Assembly: GCF_000313755.1 (NCBI RefSeq)
Contig: NZ_AMZB01000137.1
Span: 1 to 64,000, forward strand
Length of the DNA: 64,000 nucleotides
Reading direction: 5' to 3'
Source: Pseudomonas nitroreducens TX1
Lineage (GTDB): Bacteria; Pseudomonadota; Gammaproteobacteria; Pseudomonadales; Pseudomonadaceae
Under the pieces are notes generated by a model, which worked only from the letters and a program-made list of their open reading frames with translations, did no database searches and was not told the origin of the DNA. This document shows positions 61,454 through 64,000 of this stretch, one piece after another (within the stretch, counting starts at the first letter, position 1; each line of letters starts with the position of its first letter). A program made the translations under genes and the position numbers.

Positions 61454-62161
61454 ATGAACACGATTGGAAAGCGCATAGCGCTGAAACGAGAGCAGGCCGG
61501 CTTGAACCAGTCAGAGCTGGCACGCCGCCTTAAGCTGACCCCTCAATCCGTCCAGAAATGGGAGGCTGAGGAATCCATTCCGCGCGGACGCCGCCTGGAA
61601 GAGATCGCCGCCGCCCTTTCCACGACCACGGCATATCTAGTTGCTGGCATAGAAGGCGTGGTGCACGCACCGGAGCCAAATGCGCAGGACCTGGAGCCGG
61701 TATCGGTCTGGGACGACAGCACACCACTAGATGACGATGAGGTATCCGTGCCGTTCCTCAAGGAAGTTGAGCTATCTGCAGGAAGCGGGAGAACAGCTGT
61801 ACAGCAGTCATCTACGAAGCGACTTAGGTTCGGCAAGTACACCCTGAAGAACCAGGGCGTAGATCCCGAGGCGGCGCGTTGTGTTTGCGTCAGCGGGAAC
61901 AGCATGGAGCCTGTACTACGGAACGGCTCTACCGTGGCCATCGATACGTCAAACACACGGGTTGTGGACGGTGACATGTACGCCATCAGCCATGGCGGGC
62001 AGCTTCGCGTGAAGCAACTCTACAGGCTGCCAGGTGGCGGACTCCGCGTACGCAGTTTCAACAGAGATGAGCATCCCGACGAGGAATACAGCAACGCCCA
62101 AATTCGGGATCAGGAAATCGAGATCCTTGGCCGGGTGTTCTGGTCAGGCGGCTTTCACTGA
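61454..62161 (+). CDS. CI-type repressor with LexA/S24 autoprotease domain
   Basis: This 235-residue protein has an N-terminal helix-turn-helix (NQSELARRLKLTPQSVQKWE) and a C-terminal S24 peptidase. The Ser nucleophile is in SGNSMEPVL and the Lys in LRVKQLY; ELSAGSG offers an Ala-Gly cleavage site in the linker. It keeps the lysogen and is expected to cut itself when RecA is activated by DNA damage. The ATG at 61454 has no Shine-Dalgarno sequence, as in the leaderless cI mRNA of lambda; an upstream ATG at 61388 lies in the operators and is less likely. Confidence 0.92.
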   Translation: MNTIGKRIALKREQAGLNQSELARRLKLTPQSVQKWEAEESIPRGRRLEEIAAALSTTTAYLVAGIEGVVHAPEPNAQDLEPVSVWDDSTPLDDDEVSVPFLKEVELSAGSGRTAVQQSSTKRLRFGKYTLKNQGVDPEAARCVCVSGNSMEPVLRNGSTVAIDTSNTRVVDGDMYAISHGGQLRVKQLYRLPGGGLRVRSFNRDEHPDEEYSNAQIRDQEIEILGRVFWSGGFH

Positions 62162-62173
62162 CAAGGAGGTTCT

Positions 62174-62368
62174 ATGAGCTTCACTATTGGCATTCTCGCA
62201 GCCCTTATCGTTTACGCCCTGTACCAGGTCCAGGAGCTTCAGAAGCAACTTCGCTCCGCTCACGGCAAGCTCGATACTCTTTACGCGGCGATCAAGACGA
62301 ATGAAGACTCCATCGCCGATGTCGCTGTACTGGCCGATGAAATTGCAAGAAGCCTGCGCAGGGAATGA
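62174..62368 (+). CDS. Small membrane protein downstream of cI (64 aa)
   Basis: AAGGAGG precedes the ATG by 5-6 bases. An N-terminal helix (FTIGILAALIVYALYQVQEL) is followed by a heptad-like helical region (KQLRSAHGKLDTLYAAIK...). It is 12 bases after cI and ends in a terminator, so it is expressed in the lysogen together with the repressor. A role in superinfection exclusion is possible but unproven. Confidence 0.72.
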   Translation: MSFTIGILAALIVYALYQVQELQKQLRSAHGKLDTLYAAIKTNEDSIADVAVLADEIARSLRRE

Positions 62369-62383
62369 CCTCTGTAAGACCGA

Positions 62384-62408
62384 AACCCGCCACATGGCGG
62401 GTTTTTTA
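62384..62408 (+). terminator. Terminator of the cI transcript
   Basis: An 8-bp stem AACCCGCC/GGCGGGTT with an ACAT loop is followed by T. It lies 15 bases after the small membrane protein gene. Confidence 0.88.
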
Positions 62409-62420
62409 CGCCCAAAAATC

Positions 62421-62513
62421 CAACTTTAAGTTACTGATTTCTATGAACAACAACCTTTATGCGGAATTTTTACAACCAAAACCCTTGCGCACTGTAACTT
62501 TGGGTTGTAGATT
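62421..62513 (+). promoter_or_regulatory. Candidate second early promoter with CI-type operator repeats
   Basis: AACTTTAAGTT (within 62421-62434) is a perfect palindrome and TAACTTTGGGTTGTAG (62495-62510) contains the inverse of the CTACAACCCA and AAAGTTAC elements of the cI-cro region. TTGCGC (62485-62490) and TAGATT (62508-62513), 17 bp apart, could be the -35 and -10, overlapped by the second operator. This fits a PL-type promoter driving the plus-strand early genes. Confidence 0.5.
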
Positions 62514-62523
62514 TACCCCAACG

Positions 62524-62753
62524 CAACCGGAAACGGTTGAGGCCCTGAAAAGGCACACACGGCTGGTAAAGCCACCAGCTAGCACGGAGTCAGCAAAATG
62601 ACTCCCCGGCCCCGACGAGGGATCGACCGGCTCTGGAAGACAGAGAACCGCTCTTTAACAGACACGAAAGACGCCGCGCGAGACGCCAGATTGCTGAGCG
62701 CGGCGGGAAACACCGAATCGAATTAGCGCGCCGAGCTTCGGCTGAAGGCGCGC
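62524..62753 (+). promoter_or_regulatory. Structured early leader with boxA antitermination element
   Basis: The untranslated stretch 62369-63023 holds CAACCG-GAAA-CGGTTG (62524-62539), a second stem GCTGGT/ACCAGC (62562-62579), CGCTCTTTAACA (62649-62660) and a hairpin GCGCGCC/GGCGCGC (726-732/747-753 of this kilobase) enclosing AGC-TTCG-GCT. CGCTCTTTAACA matches the rRNA-operon boxA, where NusB/NusE bind. This suggests a nut- or put-like antitermination leader. No N-like gene is visible nearby. A 29-codon frame at 62938-63027 overlaps the next start but is weakly supported. Confidence 0.55.
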
Positions 62754-63023
62754 CGGACCTCATGCACCCTGCCCCATCACTCGGGCGCCTGCTCTGTAGC
62801 GTGCATGTTGTATGGACCTTTGATCCGCAGCGGAGAGAGCTGATTGACGCTGCGGGGAGGAAGAGCGAGCCCAACCACCGAGAACCCATAACCTGCAATC
62901 AGCAGCGGGAGCGGGCATCGCCAGGGATGAGTCCTGGATGACAGCCGGGAATAGACCGGCACCCGATTTCACTGGCTGGCCCTTCACCGAGGGCCAGACG
63001 GGAAGTCAACTAGGAGAAATACC

Positions 63024-63179
63024 ATGAACAACCGCAGCAAGTTCCATTTCCGCGAAGCCCATGCAGCCATTCGCAGGGCACGCCAATTCAAGCTTTCAGG
63101 ATGTAGAAGCTTCTTCGAACGCGCAGTTCATGAGGCGTGCATGCACCGAGCAAACGCGATCCACGCTATGGGTGAATAA
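63024..63179 (+). CDS. Small basic early phage protein (51 aa)
   Basis: TAGGAGA precedes the ATG at 63024. The peptide is Arg/His-rich and helical (NNRSKFHFREAHAAIRRARQ, then CRSFFERAVHEACMHRANAI). It resembles small early-operon proteins that follow the nut leader. Function unknown. Confidence 0.6.
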   Translation: MNNRSKFHFREAHAAIRRARQFKLSGCRSFFERAVHEACMHRANAIHAMGE

Positions 63180-63365
63180 ATGATTATTTCTCAGATGCCC
63201 TTCGCAAGAGGGGCATCGAGGAAGTCGAACCTTGGAGTCATGAGGGGAGCGTCCGGCTGACGTGCGACGGCAGGTGGAAACCCCAGCGGTAAACCCATAG
63301 GCGCCCATTGTCACGACTTGGGCCTAGCGGCCGCTCCCCCATGGCTCCGCAAGCAGGAGAAAGAA

Positions 63366-63617
63366 ATGGAAAAGAACATTCCGGCGTTTCCGATTCCAGG
63401 GCAAACGTACGCCTTCCCCGAGGGTTCATTCACTGAAAATACGAACTACGGCATGACCCTGCGCGACTACTTCGCGGCGAAGGCCTTGCAAGGAATGTTG
63501 GCAAATGGCGACTGGGTAGATCGGATGGCAACCCGGTCAGGTTTGGAAGCTGATGTTTGTGCGTCGAAAGCTGCTTACGAAGTAGCCGACGCCATGCTCG
63601 CAGCCCGCGACGCCTAA
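63366..63617 (+). CDS. Small early phage protein (83 aa)
   Basis: GCAGGAGA precedes the ATG at 63366. The protein has a Pro-rich start (MEKNIPAFPIPGQTYAFPEG) and the stock phage motif GMTLRDYFAAKALQGML, found in many short phage proteins of unknown function. The 186 bases before it hold no supported gene. Confidence 0.75.
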   Translation: MEKNIPAFPIPGQTYAFPEGSFTENTNYGMTLRDYFAAKALQGMLANGDWVDRMATRSGLEADVCASKAAYEVADAMLAARDA

Positions 63618-63650
63618 CGCGCCCTTGCGCATACACACACTGGAGGCGAG

Positions 63651-63839
63651 ATGAGCAATTGGAGAAAGACCGCAGACGGCAATCTTCCGATTGATACCGA
63701 CCTGCTCGGAAAGTGGAAGAACGGCCACATAGAAGATGTTCGCTTCCACGATGATGGCGAAGACTTCACCTATCACTCGCTGTATGACGGCGAGTCGTTC
63801 GATGAACTTCCAGAGTTCTGGATGCCGATTCCAGACTGA
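63651..63839 (+). CDS. Small acidic early phage protein (62 aa)
   Basis: GGAGGCGAG precedes the ATG. The protein is acidic and soluble (SNWRKTADGNLPIDTDLLGK, DVRFHDDGEDFTYHSLYD), ending FDELPEFWMPIPD as in small DUF551-like phage proteins. Function unknown. The remaining 161 bases hold a GCCCGG/CCGGGC hairpin at the very end. Confidence 0.7.
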   Translation: MSNWRKTADGNLPIDTDLLGKWKNGHIEDVRFHDDGEDFTYHSLYDGESFDELPEFWMPIPD

Positions 63840-64000
63840 CTCCCCGGCAAGGACGCCACCCTTCAATGGGGATGATGCGCAGGCCTGCCAAGGCAGCTGC
63901 AAGCGCTGCGTAACCAGCTCTTGTGGTCTCCTACTGCGCGCCGGTCTAGCGAGCCGGCCATCCCCACCCTACCCCTCATTAGCCCGGCAAGTCCGGGCAT

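Larger units (their letters stand above)
32366..64000. mobile_element. Temperate podovirus-like prophage (right end outside window)
   Basis: From the interrupted asnB-like gene to the window end all recognisable genes are phage genes: repressor and Cro, replication, NinB, Q, holins, endolysin, terminase, portal, scaffold, capsid, connectors, ejection proteins and tailspike. There are no sheath, tape-measure or tail-tube genes. With P22/SU10-type connector proteins and three large Gly/Gln-rich proteins where ejection proteins should be, a short-tailed virion is likely. Morphogenesis genes are intact by eye. Integrase and any excisionase are not seen and probably lie past 64000. Confidence 0.93.

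Noticed and set aside
62938-63027. 29-codon frame overlapping the 51-aa early gene
   Set aside because: There is no clear ribosome site and it may just be leader RNA; mentioned only in the leader entry.

Overview
The window comes from a high-GC Pseudomonas chromosome. The gene content (mprF with an alanyl-phosphatidylglycerol hydrolase partner, plpD, a FimV-like LysM protein, a GGDEF gene next to recQ, lapG-lapD, PPK2, mnmC) and much of the local order recall the P. aeruginosa group, but I cannot name the species.

Layout, left side (1-32.3 kb): ordinary chromosome. It opens with the 3' end of one initiator tRNA and a second complete initiator tRNA, each with its own terminator. Then come mprF and its hydrolase partner (membrane lipid aminoacylation and its reversal), cytochrome b561, a divergent set of envelope genes (glycosyltransferase plus LpxH-like phosphoesterase), an AraC regulator with csaA and an EamA permease, and hldD. 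Next are plpD facing a FimV-like gene, a MarR regulator, a DUF2804 protein, a membrane diguanylate cyclase, recQ, YecA- and DUF454-type genes, and the lapG-lapD biofilm switch. The section ends with polyphosphate:AMP phosphotransferase facing mnmC, a TauE permease and another MarR regulator. Several intergenic gaps hold REP-type palindromes or other dispersed repeats.

Right side (about 32.37-64 kb): a temperate podovirus-like prophage that runs past the window end. Its left boundary lies inside the first codons of a class II glutamine-amidotransferase (asnB-like) gene: the hallmark start MCGIAG is followed by a few unrelated codons and a stop, next to a strong inverted repeat that may be the recombination site. 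Late genes are all on the minus strand. Read from about 60.6 kb leftwards they are replication (O-like helix-turn-helix, DnaC-like ATPase), a nin-like region (NinB, Ref nuclease, many tiny overlapping ORFs, a phosphoesterase), antiterminator Q with terminators behind it, a lambda-type dual-start holin, terminase, portal, scaffold, SU10-type capsid, head-tail connectors, ejection proteins, a glycine-rich tail protein, a beta-helix tailspike, endolysin and a 3TM holin-like protein. One AT-rich membrane-protein gene sits on the opposite strand between tailspike and endolysin and looks like a lysogenic-conversion gene.

The immunity region lies around 61.1-62.5 kb: a Cro-like gene and a LexA-type CI repressor diverge from a region of palindromic repeats, and related repeats recur beyond the gene downstream of cI where a leftward-type early promoter would be. 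That second early transcript, on the plus strand, has a leader with a match to boxA (CGCTCTTTAACA) and several tetraloop hairpins, which suggests processive antitermination. A short plus-strand RNA candidate between the O-like gene and the cro operon resembles lambda OOP in position. No integrase is in the window; it is presumably beyond 64 kb.
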